From Bradyrhizobium quebecense (GTDB taxonomy: Bacteria > Pseudomonadota > Alphaproteobacteria > Rhizobiales > Xanthobacteraceae): a stretch of 64,000 nucleotides of DNA. Below the pieces are notes generated by a model. It saw nothing but the letters and a program-made list of their open reading frames with translations. It was not told where the DNA came from and made no database searches. The stretch is taken from the NCBI RefSeq assembly GCF_013373795.3, contig NZ_CP088022.1, positions 6,944,001 to 7,008,000 on the forward strand, written 5' to 3'. Every line of letters begins with the position of its first letter. Positions within the stretch are counted from its first letter, which is position 1. The position numbers were made by a program, and so were the translations under genes. Below, piece after piece: positions 45,536-57,069 of this stretch.

Positions 45536-48004
45536 TCAGAACTGGCCTTCTTCCTCCTCGACCAGGATTTCGCGCTTTCCGGCGTGATTCGCCGGGCCGA
45601 CGATGCCCTCAAGTTCCATCCGCTCCATCAGTGAGGCGGCGCGGTTGTAGCCGATCTGCAGCCGGCGCTGGATGTAGGAGGTCGACGCCTTGCGGTCGCG
45701 CTTGACGATCGCAACCGCCTGCGTGAACAGATCGCCGCCGCCGTCGCCACCCATGCCGGTGGCATCGAACACGGCGCCGTCCTCGTCGGTCGGCTCCTCC
45801 GCGGTGACGGCTTCGAGATATTCCGGCTGGCCCTGCGTCTTGAGGTGGCGCACCACCTTCTCGACTTCCTCGTCGGATGCGAACGGGCCGTGCACGCGGC
45901 TGATGCGGCCGCCGCCCGCCATGTAGAGCATGTCGCCCTGGCCGAGCAGCTGCTCGGCGCCCATCTCGCCAAGGATGGTGCGGCTGTCGATCTTCGACGT
46001 CACCTGGAAGGCGATGCGGGTCGGGAAGTTCGCCTTGATCGTGCCGGTGATGACGTCGACCGACGGACGCTGTGTGGCGAGGATCACGTGCAGGCCGGCG
46101 GCTCGCGCCATCTGCGCGAGGCGCTGCACCGCGCCTTCGATGTCCTTGCCGGCGACCATCATCAGGTCGGCCATTTCGTCGACGATGATGACGATGTAGG
46201 GCAGCGGCTCGAGGTCGAGCTTCTCTTCCTCGTAGATCGCCTTGCCGCTCTCCTTGTCGAAGCCCGTGTGCACGGTGCGCGTCAGCTCTTCGCCCTTGGC
46301 CTTCGCTTCGACGAGGCGCGCATTGTAGCCGTCGATGTTGCGCACGCCGAGCTTGGCCATCCGCTTGTAGCGCTCTTCCATCTCGCGCACGGCCCATTTC
46401 AGCGCGACCACGGCCTTCTTCGGGTCGGTGACGACGGGCGTGAGCAGATGCGGGATGCCGTCATAGACGGAGAGTTCGAGCATCTTCGGATCGACCATGA
46501 TCAGGCGGCACTGATCCGGCCGCAGCCGGTACACCAGGCTCAGGATCATGGTGTTGATCGCGACCGATTTGCCGGAGCCGGTGGTGCCGGCGATCAGCAT
46601 ATGCGGCGTGCGCGCAAGATCGATGATCACGGGATCGCCGCCGATCGTCTTGCCGAGGCACAGCGGCAGCTTCGCAACCGAATCGACGCTTTCCTTGGCG
46701 ACCAGGAGCTCGCGCAGGTAGACCTTTTCGCGATGCGCGTTCGGCAGTTCGATGCCGATCGCATTGCGGCCGGCAACCACGGCGACGCGGGCCGACAGCG
46801 CGCTCATCGAACGCGCGATGTCGTCGGACAGTCCGATCACGCGCGACGACTTGATGCCGGGCGCGGGCTCCAGTTCGTACAGCGTGACCACCGGGCCCGG
46901 ATTGGCCTTGACGATCTCGCCACGCACGCCGAAATCCTGCAGCACGCCTTCGAGCGCGCGCGAATTGGTTTCGAGCTCGGCCTTGCTCAGCGGCTGGCGA
47001 TCGCTCGCCTTCGGCGCGCTGAGCACGGAGACCGACGGCAGCTCGAACTTGTCGGAGTTCTTCTTCTTCGGCTTCGGCTCGGCCTTCTTGCGCGGGGCGC
47101 GGGCGACGGGAGCTTCCTCCTCGTCATCCTCTGCTTCTTCGTCGTCGAAAGCCTCGGTCTCGTCTTCGTTCTCGTCATGGGCGGGCGCGATCGAGGGCGC
47201 CGATCGGCCGCCGCCGATATTGGGCTCCTGGCGCTCGAACGCGGCGCTGCGGCCCTGCGCTCCGCTCGAGACCAGCGATTTGTAGGCGGTCGAGAACAGC
47301 CAGCCGAGCCGTGCTTTCGCACTCATCAGCGCGTGGAACAGCCAGCCCAGCGAGACCGAGCTGCGGTCGCTGTCTTCGTCCTCGACGAACGGCTCGTCGT
47401 CGTCCGAGATCGGCGTCAGTTCTTCGTCCTGCTCCTTGGCGCCCCAACCGCAGGCGAACAGGAAGCTAGCTGCCATCGCGACAAACAGGATCAGGCCGAG
47501 CACGACGCGATAGAGGAAGCCGGGCGGCCCGAACACGACGGCCGGCGTGCGCACCAGCGCGTCGCCGACCACGCCGCCGAGCCCGGTCGGCAGCGGCCAT
47601 GCGGTGTTGTGCGGCCAGCAGCTGGCGAAGCCCGCCGCGATCACCATGCACAGGATCCAGCAGCCGAGCCGCAGCGCCTCGCGGTCGAACGGACGATGCG
47701 TCAGCATCCGCCAGCCCCACACCGCGACCGGCAGCAGCAGCATGATGGCGCCGAGGCCGAGAATCTGCATCAAGAGGTCGGCGCCGATCGCGCCGGGATA
47801 GCCGAGCACGTTGCGGATCGCGCGCGAGGTGGCGTGGCTCAGTGACGGATCCTGCACCGACCAGGTCATCAGCGCAGCGGTGACGGCGCCCGACAACGCG
47901 ATCAGGCCGAGCCCGGTGAGTTCGCGCAGCCGCCGCGCCAGCGCCTCGCGCAACGAGAGCGGCAGGTGGCCGACCAGGGGGATGACACGTTCGATCGCTG
48001 GCAT
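45536..48004 (-). CDS. ftsK: DNA translocase FtsK
   Basis: FtsK pumps DNA at the septum and activates dimer resolution. From [20 protein letters not shown] (ATG 48004) it has 822 residues. Four membrane helices lie at ~20-190, an acidic linker (~215-320, [18 protein letters not shown]) follows, then the motor: [19 protein letters not shown] (Walker A, ~450), [17 protein letters not shown] (Walker B) and [19 protein letters not shown]. The C-terminal gamma winged helix has [20 protein letters not shown]. The order aminotransferase - ftsK - lolA is on the minus strand. Confidence 0.96.
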   Translation of the reverse strand: MPAIERVIPLVGHLPLSLREALARRLRELTGLGLIALSGAVTAALMTWSVQDPSLSHATSRAIRNVLGYPGAIGADLLMQILGLGAIMLLLPVAVWGWRMLTHRPFDREALRLGCWILCMVIAAGFASCWPHNTAWPLPTGLGGVVGDALVRTPAVVFGPPGFLYRVVLGLILFVAMAASFLFACGWGAKEQDEELTPISDDDEPFVEDEDSDRSSVSLGWLFHALMSAKARLGWLFSTAYKSLVSSGAQGRSAAFERQEPNIGGGRSAPSIAPAHDENEDETEAFDDEEAEDDEEEAPVARAPRKKAEPKPKKKNSDKFELPSVSVLSAPKASDRQPLSKAELETNSRALEGVLQDFGVRGEIVKANPGPVVTLYELEPAPGIKSSRVIGLSDDIARSMSALSARVAVVAGRNAIGIELPNAHREKVYLRELLVAKESVDSVAKLPLCLGKTIGGDPVIIDLARTPHMLIAGTTGSGKSVAINTMILSLVYRLRPDQCRLIMVDPKMLELSVYDGIPHLLTPVVTDPKKAVVALKWAVREMEERYKRMAKLGVRNIDGYNARLVEAKAKGEELTRTVHTGFDKESGKAIYEEEKLDLEPLPYIVIIVDEMADLMMVAGKDIEGAVQRLAQMARAAGLHVILATQRPSVDVITGTIKANFPTRIAFQVTSKIDSRTILGEMGAEQLLGQGDMLYMAGGGRISRVHGPFASDEEVEKVVRHLKTQGQPEYLEAVTAEEPTDEDGAVFDATGMGGDGGGDLFTQAVAIVKRDRKASTSYIQRRLQIGYNRAASLMERMELEGIVGPANHAGKREILVEEEEGQF

Positions 48005-48026
48005 ACTCAATCTTCGCGCTTCGCGA

Positions 48027-49253
48027 TTAACCCAGGGTTTCGACCAGGCGATGCATCGCCTCGGCCGTCGATTCACTGTCGGAGACCAGCGCAAGGCGGA
48101 TATAGCCCGCGCCCGGATTGGAACCGTCGTTCTGCTCGCGCGCCAGATAGCTGCCGGGAATCACGCGAACGCCGGCGTCGCGATAGAGCCTGACGGTCAC
48201 CGCCTCGTCGCTGCCGCGATCGGAGACGTCGAGCCAGACGCAGAAGCCGCCGGCCGGGCGCTTGTAGCCGTAGCGGTTGCCGAGGATCTGGTCGGCGAAA
48301 TCGAACTTGATGCGATAGAGCCTGCGATTTTCCTCGACGTGCGCCTCGTCGCTATAGGCGGCGACCGCGACATGCTGCAGCGGCACCGGCACCTGCGGTG
48401 CGGCGACATTGCGCAGCTCGTGGAATGCAGCGAGGAACTTTCTGTCGCCCGCGGCGAAGCCGACCCGCATGCCCGGCAGGTTGGAGCGTTTCGACAGCGA
48501 CTGGAACGCGACCACATTGCTGAAGTCGGGACCGGCGCATTCGAGAACGCTGCCCGGCGCCTCGCGGGTGTAGATCTCCGAATAGCACTCGTCTGAGAGA
48601 ATCATGAAGCCGAACCGGTCGGCGAGCTCTTTCAGCCGCGCAAAATAAGCGCGCGAGGCGACCGAGCCTTGCGGATTGGCAGGCGAGGCGATGAAGAAAG
48701 CCACGGTGCGGGCCCATGTCGCCTCGTCGATCGCATCGAGATCGGGCAGAAAACCGTTGGCGAGCGTGGTCGGCAGATGGATCTGCTCGCAGCCGGCCGC
48801 GCGGGCGCCGGCGCCATAGGCCGGATAGAACGGATTCGGCATCAGGATCGCCGGCCGGCCCTTGCGCGCGGCGACATATCGCGACGCGGTGATGGCGGCA
48901 AAGAACAGCCCCTCGCGGCTGCCGTTCAACACCATCACCTCGCTCTCGGGATCGACCGGCCGCGGCAATTGGAACCGGCTCGATAGCCAGGTCGCGACCG
49001 CGCGGCGAAACGGCTCGATGCCCTTGGCGATCGGGTAACGGCCAAACTCGGCGGTATGCTTTGCCAGCACCGGCCCGACGAATTCGGGCACGGGGTGCTG
49101 CGGTTCGCCTAACGACAGCGTAATCAAAGACTTGGCTGGCTGATAGGGCGCCAGCAGCTCGGTTGTACGCAAGAACGGGGAACGCTCGGCCTGGCCGGCG
49201 GATGCGACATCGCCGGCGCCCTGCGCCAAGCCGGATGAGGCGGTCATTGCCAT
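48027..49253 (-). CDS. class I/II PLP aminotransferase (DapC-like)
   Basis: This ~408-residue enzyme has the aspartate-aminotransferase fold: [84 protein letters not shown] and the PLP lysine in [19 protein letters not shown]. Relatives are often labelled succinyldiaminopimelate aminotransferase (lysine/cell-wall synthesis), but the substrate cannot be read from sequence. The start is one of several near 49250; ATG 49253 is used. It precedes ftsK by 22 bases. Confidence 0.88.
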   Translation of the reverse strand: MAMTASSGLAQGAGDVASAGQAERSPFLRTTELLAPYQPAKSLITLSLGEPQHPVPEFVGPVLAKHTAEFGRYPIAKGIEPFRRAVATWLSSRFQLPRPVDPESEVMVLNGSREGLFFAAITASRYVAARKGRPAILMPNPFYPAYGAGARAAGCEQIHLPTTLANGFLPDLDAIDEATWARTVAFFIASPANPQGSVASRAYFARLKELADRFGFMILSDECYSEIYTREAPGSVLECAGPDFSNVVAFQSLSKRSNLPGMRVGFAAGDRKFLAAFHELRNVAAPQVPVPLQHVAVAAYSDEAHVEENRRLYRIKFDFADQILGNRYGYKRPAGGFCVWLDVSDRGSDEAVTVRLYRDAGVRVIPGSYLAREQNDGSNPGAGYIRLALVSDSESTAEAMHRLVETLG

Positions 49254-49447
49254 GGTTGAAATGCCAGCACTTTCACTGCGGTCGGGGGTGAGGGGAGCCG
49301 ACCGTAAACCGATCAAATCACCATAGATAGGGCGAGGTTAAGACGCGATTAACCATCGGCGGCGCGGCACGTTTGGCCGGCGCGTGATATCAGCGCTCCC
49401 CTGAGAAACCCGCATTGAAAAGCCGCAGCAAAAAATTGCACCAAGAC

Positions 49448-49921
49448 ATGATCCATCGCCGCGCCGTCAGGGCGCTCATCATCACGGGTGAACGCGACGT
49501 TCTGCTGATGCGGATTCACCCGCCGCACGGTGGCAACTGTTTCTGGATCGCGCCCGGCGGCGGCATCGAGGCCGGCGAGACGCCGGAAGCGGCGTTGCAG
49601 CGGGAGTTGGCCGAGGAATTGGGGCTAATCGATTTCGAGCCCGGTCCCGCCGTCTGGCGGCGTCATCACATCTTCAACTGGGGCGGCCGGCGAATCTCCC
49701 AGAGGGAAGAATACCGGATCGTCCACTCGGATCGCTTCGCGCCCGTGATGGCCGACAAGGCCGAGGCGAAGGTGCTCGATTGCTTCCGCTGGTGGCCGAT
49801 CGCCGATCTATCCCGCGCGGAGGAGCGCCTCACGCCGCTGTCGCTGGCCGGCATCCTTGAAAGCTATCTGCGCGACGGCGCGCCAAGCGAACTGCCGGAC
49901 GAGGAAGTCCTGATCGACTGA
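49448..49921 (+). CDS. NUDIX hydrolase
   Basis: This 157-residue protein has the NUDIX box GGGIEAGETPEAALQREL followed by AEELGL (~residue 39-61), which binds magnesium and cleaves nucleoside diphosphate-X compounds. IHRRAVRALIITGERDVLLM precedes it and YRIVHSDRFAPVMADKAEA follows. ATG 49448 is preferred over TTG 49415. The substrate is unknown. It is divergent from the aminotransferase gene. Confidence 0.88.
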   Translation: MIHRRAVRALIITGERDVLLMRIHPPHGGNCFWIAPGGGIEAGETPEAALQRELAEELGLIDFEPGPAVWRRHHIFNWGGRRISQREEYRIVHSDRFAPVMADKAEAKVLDCFRWWPIADLSRAEERLTPLSLAGILESYLRDGAPSELPDEEVLID

Positions 49922-50070
49922 AAGGGCCTGGCGCACGCACGCTGTCACGCATTCGAGTGATCCGCTTTACCCGCCATTAACGCCAGCGTCCCGCAGCACG
50001 AATCCCTTCAGCAATTCGCAACACAGCACGACCGAATGATCCCGTGTATTGCGAGGACGTGCAGACGGAC

Positions 50071-50844
50071 ATGGCCATCAGGATCGAGACACGCGGCGAC
50101 GTTCTGCGCCGTACCGGCAAGGTGATGGTGATTGCCGCCAGCATGACCGCGGTGATGTCCTTCACCATCGGCATGCTGGTGTTCGGCCGCGATCTGGCCG
50201 CGCCGATCACGGTCGGGCAGATGCAGCTGTTCGGGCTCACCGCCGGCGTCTTTATCTCAATCGCGCTCAGCGGCGCGATGTCCTATCGCGCCGGCCTCTT
50301 GATGCTGGAGCTCGCGCATACCCGCCGCGAGCTCGCCCAGATCTCGCAGACCGACCAGCTGACCGGTCTGTTGAACCGCCGTGGCTTCGACACTGAGGCC
50401 GCCGCGGCGCTCGACCAGGCGCAGGCGGATGGCGCGTCGGTGGCGGTCCTGATGTGCGACATCGATCATTTCAAGTCGATCAACGACCGCTACGGACATG
50501 AGATCGGCGACAGAGTGCTGGTCGAGATCGCCGACGTGTTGCGCCAGTTCGCGATCCGGCACGGCGCGCTGGTCGCCCGCTACGGCGGCGAGGAATTCGC
50601 AGCTGTGGTGACCGGCCTGAGCCACGAGCAGACGGCGCACGGCGCCGAGGAAATCCGCCGCGATTGCGCGGCGCGCACGATCCTCGACGGCGTGACTCAG
50701 CTGCCGGTGACGATCAGCATCGGCTTCACCTTGAAGAACTCCGGCTTCGATCTCGGCAATTTGATGCGAACCGCCGACCAGGCGCTCTACGCCGCCAAGC
50801 GCCATGGCCGCGACCGCGTCGAGCACGCGCGCGACGCGGCGTGA
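50071..50844 (+). CDS. membrane diguanylate cyclase (GGDEF)
   Basis: This ~257-residue protein has two membrane helices (VMVIAASMTAVMSFTIGMLV and FGLTAGVFISIALSGAMSY) and a GGDEF domain (~90-255) with QTDQLTGLLNRRGFDTEA, LMCDIDHFKSINDRYGHEIG, ARYGGEEFAAVVTG and the C-terminal ADQALYAAKRHGRDRVE. It should make cyclic di-GMP. No RxxD inhibition site is present. The start is uncertain (ATG 50071, GTG 50059 or GTG 50044). It is the second GGDEF protein of the window. Confidence 0.87.
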   Translation: MAIRIETRGDVLRRTGKVMVIAASMTAVMSFTIGMLVFGRDLAAPITVGQMQLFGLTAGVFISIALSGAMSYRAGLLMLELAHTRRELAQISQTDQLTGLLNRRGFDTEAAAALDQAQADGASVAVLMCDIDHFKSINDRYGHEIGDRVLVEIADVLRQFAIRHGALVARYGGEEFAAVVTGLSHEQTAHGAEEIRRDCAARTILDGVTQLPVTISIGFTLKNSGFDLGNLMRTADQALYAAKRHGRDRVEHARDAA

Positions 50845-50895
50845 CTTGTCGGCCTATGCGCGGTCGCTCGCGCCGGCGCGCCGCGGTCTTTATCC

Positions 50896-51024
50896 TCTCC
50901 TTCCCCCTGAAAGGGGGAAGGTCGGGATGGGGGTCAGCCGCGGGCAACGGTGCATGTGGAGAGAGCAGATCTCCACCCGCTTTGCTCTGATGAGCAAAGC
51001 GACCTCCCCTTTTCAAGGGGAGGT
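50896..51024. repeat. multi-hairpin repeat cluster
   Basis: Four consecutive inverted repeats: CCTTCCCCCTGAAAGGGGGA, GGAGAGAGCAGATCTCC, GCTTTGCTCTGATGAGCAAAGC's arms (50979-51000) and ACCTCCCC/GGGGAGGT (51002-51024). It fills the gap between two converging genes. Confidence 0.75.
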
Positions 51025-51045
51025 TTGAGCCGCACGGTATGAAGT

Positions 51046-51450
51046 CTACCGCGCCGGCAGCTTCTCGAACGACGGCTTGCCGTCGGGGACATGGTGGAAG
51101 GTCTGCTTGTCGCAGGTGTAGATCGTCATCTGCGGGGTGAACACACTGGGGTCGTCGAACGTGCCGACCTTCAGGATCGTGGCGGGCAGGCCAGGCACCT
51201 TGGTCACGAGATGGGTGCCGCATTCCGGGCAGAATTCGCGCGTCACGGCGCGCTCGAGGTCTTTCCGGGTGAACTGCTTGGGTTGGCCGGCGGTGTATTT
51301 GAAGCCGGTGGTCGGCATCGCCATGAACATGTTCGGTCCGCCGCCGGTGATGTACTGGCATTCGCGGCACAGGCATTGCGCCGCCATCATCGGTTCGCCT
51401 TCGGCCTCATAGCGCACGTTGCCGCAATAGCACCTGCCTTGCACCTTCAT
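51046..51450 (-). CDS. GFA-family zinc protein (glutathione-dependent formaldehyde-activating enzyme-like)
   Basis: This 134-residue protein binds zinc through GRCYCGNVRYEAEG (N-terminus), AAQCLCRECQY (~25-35) and REFCPECGTHLV (~75). The fold is that of the GFA/CENP-V family, some members of which speed up formation of S-hydroxymethylglutathione; most are of unknown function. ATG 51450 follows GGAGGACGTC, a good ribosome binding site. It is single, between a repeat cluster and amtB. Confidence 0.9.
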   Translation of the reverse strand: MKVQGRCYCGNVRYEAEGEPMMAAQCLCRECQYITGGGPNMFMAMPTTGFKYTAGQPKQFTRKDLERAVTREFCPECGTHLVTKVPGLPATILKVGTFDDPSVFTPQMTIYTCDKQTFHHVPDGKPSFEKLPAR

Positions 51451-51527
51451 GACGTCCTCCCGTTTTCTTGTCTGTAGCCTGTTATTCCACGATAGCAGGC
51501 AATTCCGACAATATTTTCTCAAGCCGC

Positions 51528-51565
51528 AGAAAAAAGAAAGGGGCTCCAACTTGCGCTGGAGCCCC
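51528..51565 (-). terminator. intrinsic terminator after amtB (first copy)
   Basis: GGGGCTCCA (51540-51548) and TGGAGCCCC (51557-51565) form a 9-bp stem. On the minus strand it is followed by TTTCTTTTTTC, a strong U tract, 84 bases after the amtB stop. Confidence 0.88.
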
Positions 51566-51648
51566 TCAACGGTCCGGACATTGCCGGGTATGTGCCCGGA
51601 CCGTAGTTCTGGGAACGACCGCTTGGGGAGGTCGCGCCCCGGGAGAAC

Positions 51649-53097
51649 TCACATGTTGTAGGCGCGCTCCGTGTGCTCGGTGATGTCGAGGCCTTCACGC
51701 TCGGTCTCGACGTTGGCACGCAGGCCGACGATCACGTCCACGATCTTGTAGAGGATCGCCGAGCCGACGCCCGACCACACCAGCGTGGTGCAGACGCCCC
51801 AGACCTGCGAGGTCATCTGCGCCACGAAGTCGTAATCGGCAACCTTCGGCGGGATCGCGGTGTAGTCGATGATGCCGGCACCGCCGAGCGCCGGGTTGAC
51901 CAGGATGCCGGTGCCGAGCGCACCGATGATGCCGCCGACGCAGTGGACGCCGAACACATCGAGCGAGTCGTCATAGCCGAGCGCGTTCTTCACGACCGTG
52001 CAGAAGAACAGGCAGACCACGCCAACCACGAGGCCGAGCACGATGGCGCCCATCGGACCGGCGTAACCGGCCGCTGGCGTCACCGCGACGAGGCCCGCGA
52101 CCGCGCCCGAGAGCGCGCCGAGCAGCGAGGGATGGCCCTTGATGATCCATTCCGCGAACATCCAGGCCAGCGCCGCCGCGGCCGTGGCCACGAAGGAGTT
52201 GGTCATGGCGAGCGCAGCGCCGCCATTGGCTTCGAGGTTCGAACCAGCGTTGAAGCCGAACCAGCCGACCCAGAGCAGCGAGGCGCCGATCATGGTCATG
52301 GTCAGCGAGTGCGGAGCCATCAGCTCCTTGCCGTAGCCGGTGCGCTTGCCGATCAGGAGCGCGCCGACCAGGCCGGCGATGCCGGCGTTGATGTGCACGA
52401 CGGTGCCACCGGCGAAGTCGATCGCACCCTTCTTGAAGATCCAGCCGGCGTCGGCGTTGATCGCGTCGAGGGCGGCCTGCGCCTTCGTCTTGGCATCGCC
52501 GTCAGCCGCGGCGGCGAGCGCCTTGGCAGCATCCTGGATCGCGTCCGGGCCCGGCCAATACCAGACCATGTGCGCGATCGGGAAGTAGATCACGGTCACC
52601 CAGATCGGGATGAACAGCGCGATCGCAGCGAACTTCATCCGCTCGGCAAAGGCGCCGACGATGAGGGCCGGCGTGATCGCCGCGAAGGTCATCTGGAAGC
52701 ACATATAGACGAGCTCCGAGATGTTGGCGTCGACCGAGAAGGTCGCGGCCTTGGAGTCCGGTGTGACGCCCATCAGGAAGGCTTTGGAGAAGCCGCCGAT
52801 GAAGTCGGAGCCGCCGGTGAAGGCGAGGCTGTAGCCGTAGAGGGCCCAGAGCACGGTGACGATGCAGACGGTGTAGAACACCTGCGCCAGCACCGAGAGC
52901 ATGTTCTTGGAGCGGACGAGACCGCCATAGAACAGCGCGAGGCCCGGGATGGTCATCAACAGCACCAGCACCGTCGATGTCAGCATCCAGGCGTTGTCGC
53001 CCTTGTTGACGGTTGGCTCGGCGTAGGCGGCGGTTGCGGCAAAGAGGCCGACTGCGAGGGCCGCCAGTCCCGCGCCATAGGGACGCTTGAACGTCAT
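51649..53097 (-). CDS. amtB: ammonium transporter AmtB (first copy)
   Basis: AmtB is a trimeric ammonium channel gated by GlnK. The 482-residue precursor has a cleavable signal (FKRPYGAGLAALAVGLFAAT..AYA) and 11 membrane helices. Key motifs are IPGLALFYGGLVRSKNMLSV, TFAAITPALIVGAFAERMKF, GWFGFNAGSNLEANGGAALA and DDSLDVFGVHCVGGIIGALG, with the pore histidine. It lies 39 bases after glnK, in the glnK-amtB order, and is followed by a strong terminator. Confidence 0.96.
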   Translation of the reverse strand: MTFKRPYGAGLAALAVGLFAATAAYAEPTVNKGDNAWMLTSTVLVLLMTIPGLALFYGGLVRSKNMLSVLAQVFYTVCIVTVLWALYGYSLAFTGGSDFIGGFSKAFLMGVTPDSKAATFSVDANISELVYMCFQMTFAAITPALIVGAFAERMKFAAIALFIPIWVTVIYFPIAHMVWYWPGPDAIQDAAKALAAAADGDAKTKAQAALDAINADAGWIFKKGAIDFAGGTVVHINAGIAGLVGALLIGKRTGYGKELMAPHSLTMTMIGASLLWVGWFGFNAGSNLEANGGAALAMTNSFVATAAAALAWMFAEWIIKGHPSLLGALSGAVAGLVAVTPAAGYAGPMGAIVLGLVVGVVCLFFCTVVKNALGYDDSLDVFGVHCVGGIIGALGTGILVNPALGGAGIIDYTAIPPKVADYDFVAQMTSQVWGVCTTLVWSGVGSAILYKIVDVIVGLRANVETEREGLDITEHTERAYNM

Positions 53098-53136
53098 GTT
53101 ATTTCACTCCTGAGGTCTTAAAGGTTGAGCGCGAAA

Positions 53137-53791
<655 letters not shown>

Positions 53792-54394
53792 TTAGGCGGC
53801 GTCGCGTGCTGCAAAAACCCTGTCGATCAATCCCCATTCGAGCGCCTGCTCCGCTGACATGAAGTGATCGCGGTCCAGTGTCCGTTCCACCTCCGCCTCG
53901 GTGCGCCGGCAATGCTGCGCATAAAGCCGGATGATGCGCCGCTTGGTCGCCTGCATCTCGGCGGCATGGATCTGGATGTCGGACGCCTGGCCCTGGAAGC
54001 CGCCCAGCGGCTGGTGCACGTGCAGGCTGGCATTGGGAAGCGCAGCGCGATGACCGGGTTCGCCGGCCATCAACAGGAACGATCCCATCGAGCGCGCGGT
54101 GCCCATGCACAGCGTGTGCACCGGCGCCTTGATGAACTGCATGGTGTCGTACATCGCAAGCCCGCTGGTGACCACGCCGCCATAGGAGTTGATGTAGAGG
54201 TTGATCGGCTTGTTCGGGTTGTCAGCCTCGAGGAACAGAAGCTGCGCGCAGACCAGTCCGGACATCGCATCATTGACCTCGCCGTTGAGGAAGATGATGC
54301 GTTCGCGCAGCAGCCTGGAATAGATGTCGAAGGACCGCTCGCCGCGGGACGACTGCTCGACGACCATCGGGACGAGTTGCATCATGTCGCGCAT
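53792..54394 (-). CDS. clpP: ClpP-like protease paralogue
   Basis: This 200-residue protein has the ClpP fold: [59 protein letters not shown] (nucleophile Ser) and [20 protein letters not shown] (His). The Asp lies in [19 protein letters not shown]. No clpX or trigger-factor gene adjoins it, unlike the main clpP locus, so this is a paralogue that may use a different unfoldase. The GTARSMG sequence departs from the usual GQAASMG. Confidence 0.88.
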   Translation of the reverse strand: MRDMMQLVPMVVEQSSRGERSFDIYSRLLRERIIFLNGEVNDAMSGLVCAQLLFLEADNPNKPINLYINSYGGVVTSGLAMYDTMQFIKAPVHTLCMGTARSMGSFLLMAGEPGHRAALPNASLHVHQPLGGFQGQASDIQIHAAEMQATKRRIIRLYAQHCRRTEAEVERTLDRDHFMSAEQALEWGLIDRVFAARDAA

Positions 54395-54450
54395 CGGCGA
54401 CCTCCCATTTCAGCAGGTGATGAAGTTTCAGCGGACGATGAAGTCTGCGA

Positions 54451-54804
54451 TCAGGCCGCGCGCATCAGCACGCGGCTGTTGCTGTTGGCCGCTTGCGGCT
54501 GGTTTGCGCGCTGGTCGCAGGCTTCCTGGATGATGCGAAACCGGGTGCCCCCGGCCTCGTTCGGCTCGATCCGGAAGGTGACGTGACTCTCGCGAAACGG
54601 CGGCTCGGAATCGCGGAGCCGGTAACGCACCTCTTCGCCTGCGACGGATGATAAGGGTTCAGCGCCCGCGAGATCGCGATCCGGTAGCCAGCGCTCGCGC
54701 AGGGCTGGAATGGTGACGGCGCGCCATACTTTTTCAGGCGGTGCGTCGAGGTCGTATTCGATCACCAAGGCTGCGTCGGCGTCAGGCTCAACCGTGTCGC
54801 TCAT
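54451..54804 (-). CDS. SRPBCC (AHSA1-like) protein
   Basis: This 117-residue protein from MSDTVEPDADAALVIEYDLD carries DAPPEKVWRAVTIPALRERW, ESHVTFRIEPNEAGGTRFRI and a hydrophobic-cavity pattern of START/AHSA1-like proteins. Its ATG overlaps the ArsR stop (ATGA, 54801-54804). ArsR-SRPBCC pairs are common; the ligand is unknown. The frame extends 17 codons upstream, but that region is inside ArsR. Confidence 0.85.
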   Translation of the reverse strand: MSDTVEPDADAALVIEYDLDAPPEKVWRAVTIPALRERWLPDRDLAGAEPLSSVAGEEVRYRLRDSEPPFRESHVTFRIEPNEAGGTRFRIIQEACDQRANQPQAANSNSRVLMRAA

Positions 54805-55115
54805 TGATCCATGTCCTTCAAGAGGTCGGAGAGCGCTTCGATGCGCTTCGGCCAATAGGCGCGGTAGCGGGCGAGCCAGGTCCCGATGCTGGCGATCCCG
54901 TCCGGGTCGACTTCATAATTCACGAAGCGGCCCTGCCGCTGCTCGCGCACCAGTCCAGCCGCGCGCAGCACGGCCAGATGCTGCGACATCGCCGGCTGGC
55001 TGATTTCCAATCCGTCGCGCAAGGCGCTGGCATTCAGGCTGCCGCCGGCCAGCTTCTCGAAGACCTTGCGGCGGGTCGGATCGGCCAGCGCCTTGAAGAT
55101 ATCGGTATCGACCAT
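54801..55115 (-). CDS. ArsR-family transcriptional regulator
   Basis: This 104-residue protein has the winged helix FKALADPTRRKVFEKLAGGS, LEISQPAMSQHLAVLRAAGL (recognition helix) and REQRQGRFVNYEVDPDGIAS. It lacks the CxC metal site of true ArsR/SmtB sensors, so it belongs to the non-metal branch. It is coupled to the SRPBCC gene. A 26-bp inverted repeat begins 4 bases upstream of its start codon, a likely autoregulatory operator. Confidence 0.9.
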   Translation of the reverse strand: MVDTDIFKALADPTRRKVFEKLAGGSLNASALRDGLEISQPAMSQHLAVLRAAGLVREQRQGRFVNYEVDPDGIASIGTWLARYRAYWPKRIEALSDLLKDMDQ

Positions 55116-55118
55116 GCC

Positions 55119-55144
55119 GACACATAGGCATACACTTATGTGTC
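55119..55144. promoter_or_regulatory. inverted-repeat operator of the ArsR gene
   Basis: GACACATA (55119-55126) and TATGTGTC (55137-55144) are perfect inverted arms around a 10-base spacer, directly before the ArsR start codon. Binding here would block transcription or translation. Confidence 0.65.
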
Positions 55145-55253
55145 GTGCAAGCGTGAACTCTACGCGCGCCGTGCGGGGTGAGATCGCGCCCGGTCCCTTT
55201 GCATGGGGTTGTTTTGCGAGATTGCCCTCGCGGCGCCCCCATGACCTCGGCCG

Positions 55254-56578
55254 CTACTGCAGCGCCTCGCCGTGCTGCGAGATGTCGAGGCCCTCCAGCT
55301 CCTGCTGCATCGAGACCCGCAAGGGGACGAAGGCGCTGACCAGCTTGAGCAGCACGAAGGTGACGCCGCCGCACCAGACCAGCGTGACCACGACGCCGTA
55401 GAGCTGGATCAGCAGCTGCCCCGGATTGCCCTCCAGAAGGCCGGAGGTGCCGCCGATCGCCGCGGTGGCGAAAACGCCCGCGAGCAGCGTGCCGGTCAGG
55501 CCGCCGATGCCGTGCACGCCGAACACGTCGAGCGAGTCGTCATACTGGAAACGGTGCTTCAGCCAGGTACAGGCCCAGAAGCAGACCAGGCCGGCAATGA
55601 TGCCGATGATGATGCCGTGCCACGGCGCGACGAAACCGGATGCCGGGGTGATGGTGCCGAGCCCTGCGACCGCGCCCGAGATCATGCCGAGCACCGACGG
55701 CTTGCGGCGCGCGTCGCCCATTCGATCGCGCCCCAGGTCAGCGCGCCGGCGCAGGCCGCAAGATGGGTGGCGGTGATCGCCATCACCGCGCGCGAATTGG
55801 CCGCCAGCGCCGAGCCGCCGTTGAAGCCGAACCAGCCGACCCAGAGCAGGCCGGTGCCGACCACGGCGAGCGACAGGTCGAACGGCGACAGATTGTCATG
55901 GCCATAGCCGTGCCGGTTGCCCATCACCTTGGCCGCGACCAGGCCGCTGATGCCGGCGGACAGATGCACGACGAGGCCACCGGCGAAATCCATCACGCCC
56001 ATCGAGGCGAGGAAGCCGCCGCCCCACACCCAATGCGCCAGCGGCACATAAGCGAAGATGAACCAGCCGATCGAGAACAGCACATAGGCGGAGAACCGCA
56101 TGCGGTCGGCGACCGAGCCGGCAACCAGCGCCACCGTGATGATCGCAAACGTCATCTGGTACAGCATGAACAGCGCTTCCGGGATGGTCTTTGCCGCCGG
56201 ATTGACGCTGTCCATCGTGATGCCGGCGAGGAACCAGCTGTCGAGCGAGCCGAGCCAGGGACCGTTGCCGACGAAGGTCAGCGAATAGCCGAAGATGACC
56301 CAGAGGATCGAAATGATCGCAACGGCCGTGAGGCTCTGCGCCATCGTCGCCAGCACGTTCTTCTTGCGCACCATGCCGGAGTAGAACAGCGCAAGCCCCG
56401 GAATCGTCATCATCAGCACCAGCGCGGTGGCGACCATCATCCAGGCGGTGTCGGCGGCGTTGATACCGGTGGCGCTGGAGTCTTGCGCTGACGCCGGCGT
56501 ACCCCACGAGAGCAGGATTGCAGCAGTGATCGGCGCAGCTGATATCGCTGCACGAAGAGCTCGTGCCCCCATCATCAT
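55254..56578 (-). pseudogene. amtB: second ammonium transporter amtB, frameshifted
   Basis: The 5' part (56578 to 55682) has the signal peptide and helices through GALTWGAIEWATR, with IPGLALFYSGMVRKKNVLAT and GWFGFNGGSALAANSRAVMA. The 3' part (to 55254), in another frame, continues RRKPSVLGMISGAVAGLG, DDSLDVFGVHGIGGLTGTLL and the end. The frame shifts near 55712-55722 within a GC-repeat (CGCGCGC). Removing one GC would restore ...EWATRRKPSVL.... Either the gene is inactive, or the assembly has an error. It lies behind glnK copy two. Confidence 0.88.
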
Positions 56579-56658
56579 TCCCCGGCGTGTCGTCGTTTCT
56601 CGGTGTGGATTTCGGCGTGCACCGGCGTCGTTGCCGGCGATGATCTCGAACGTTTCTT

Positions 56659-56707
56659 GAGCATGATCTTTTCGGAGAACCGGCTTCCACTTTTCCGGAT
56701 CATGCTC
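56659..56707. repeat. dispersed palindromic repeat, family A
   Basis: GAGCATGATC (56659-56668) and GATCATGCTC (56698-56707) are perfect inverted arms around TTTTCGGAGAACCGG, CTTCCACTTTTCCG. It lies between glnK copy two and the second amtB. Confidence 0.85.
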
Positions 56708-56727
56708 CAGGAGCCATACTTCAAGGC

Positions 56728-57069
<342 letters not shown>

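Noticed and set aside
45845..47845. A 666-codon open frame on the plus strand opposite ftsK
   Set aside because: Antisense shadow of FtsK; low-complexity composition and no start signal.
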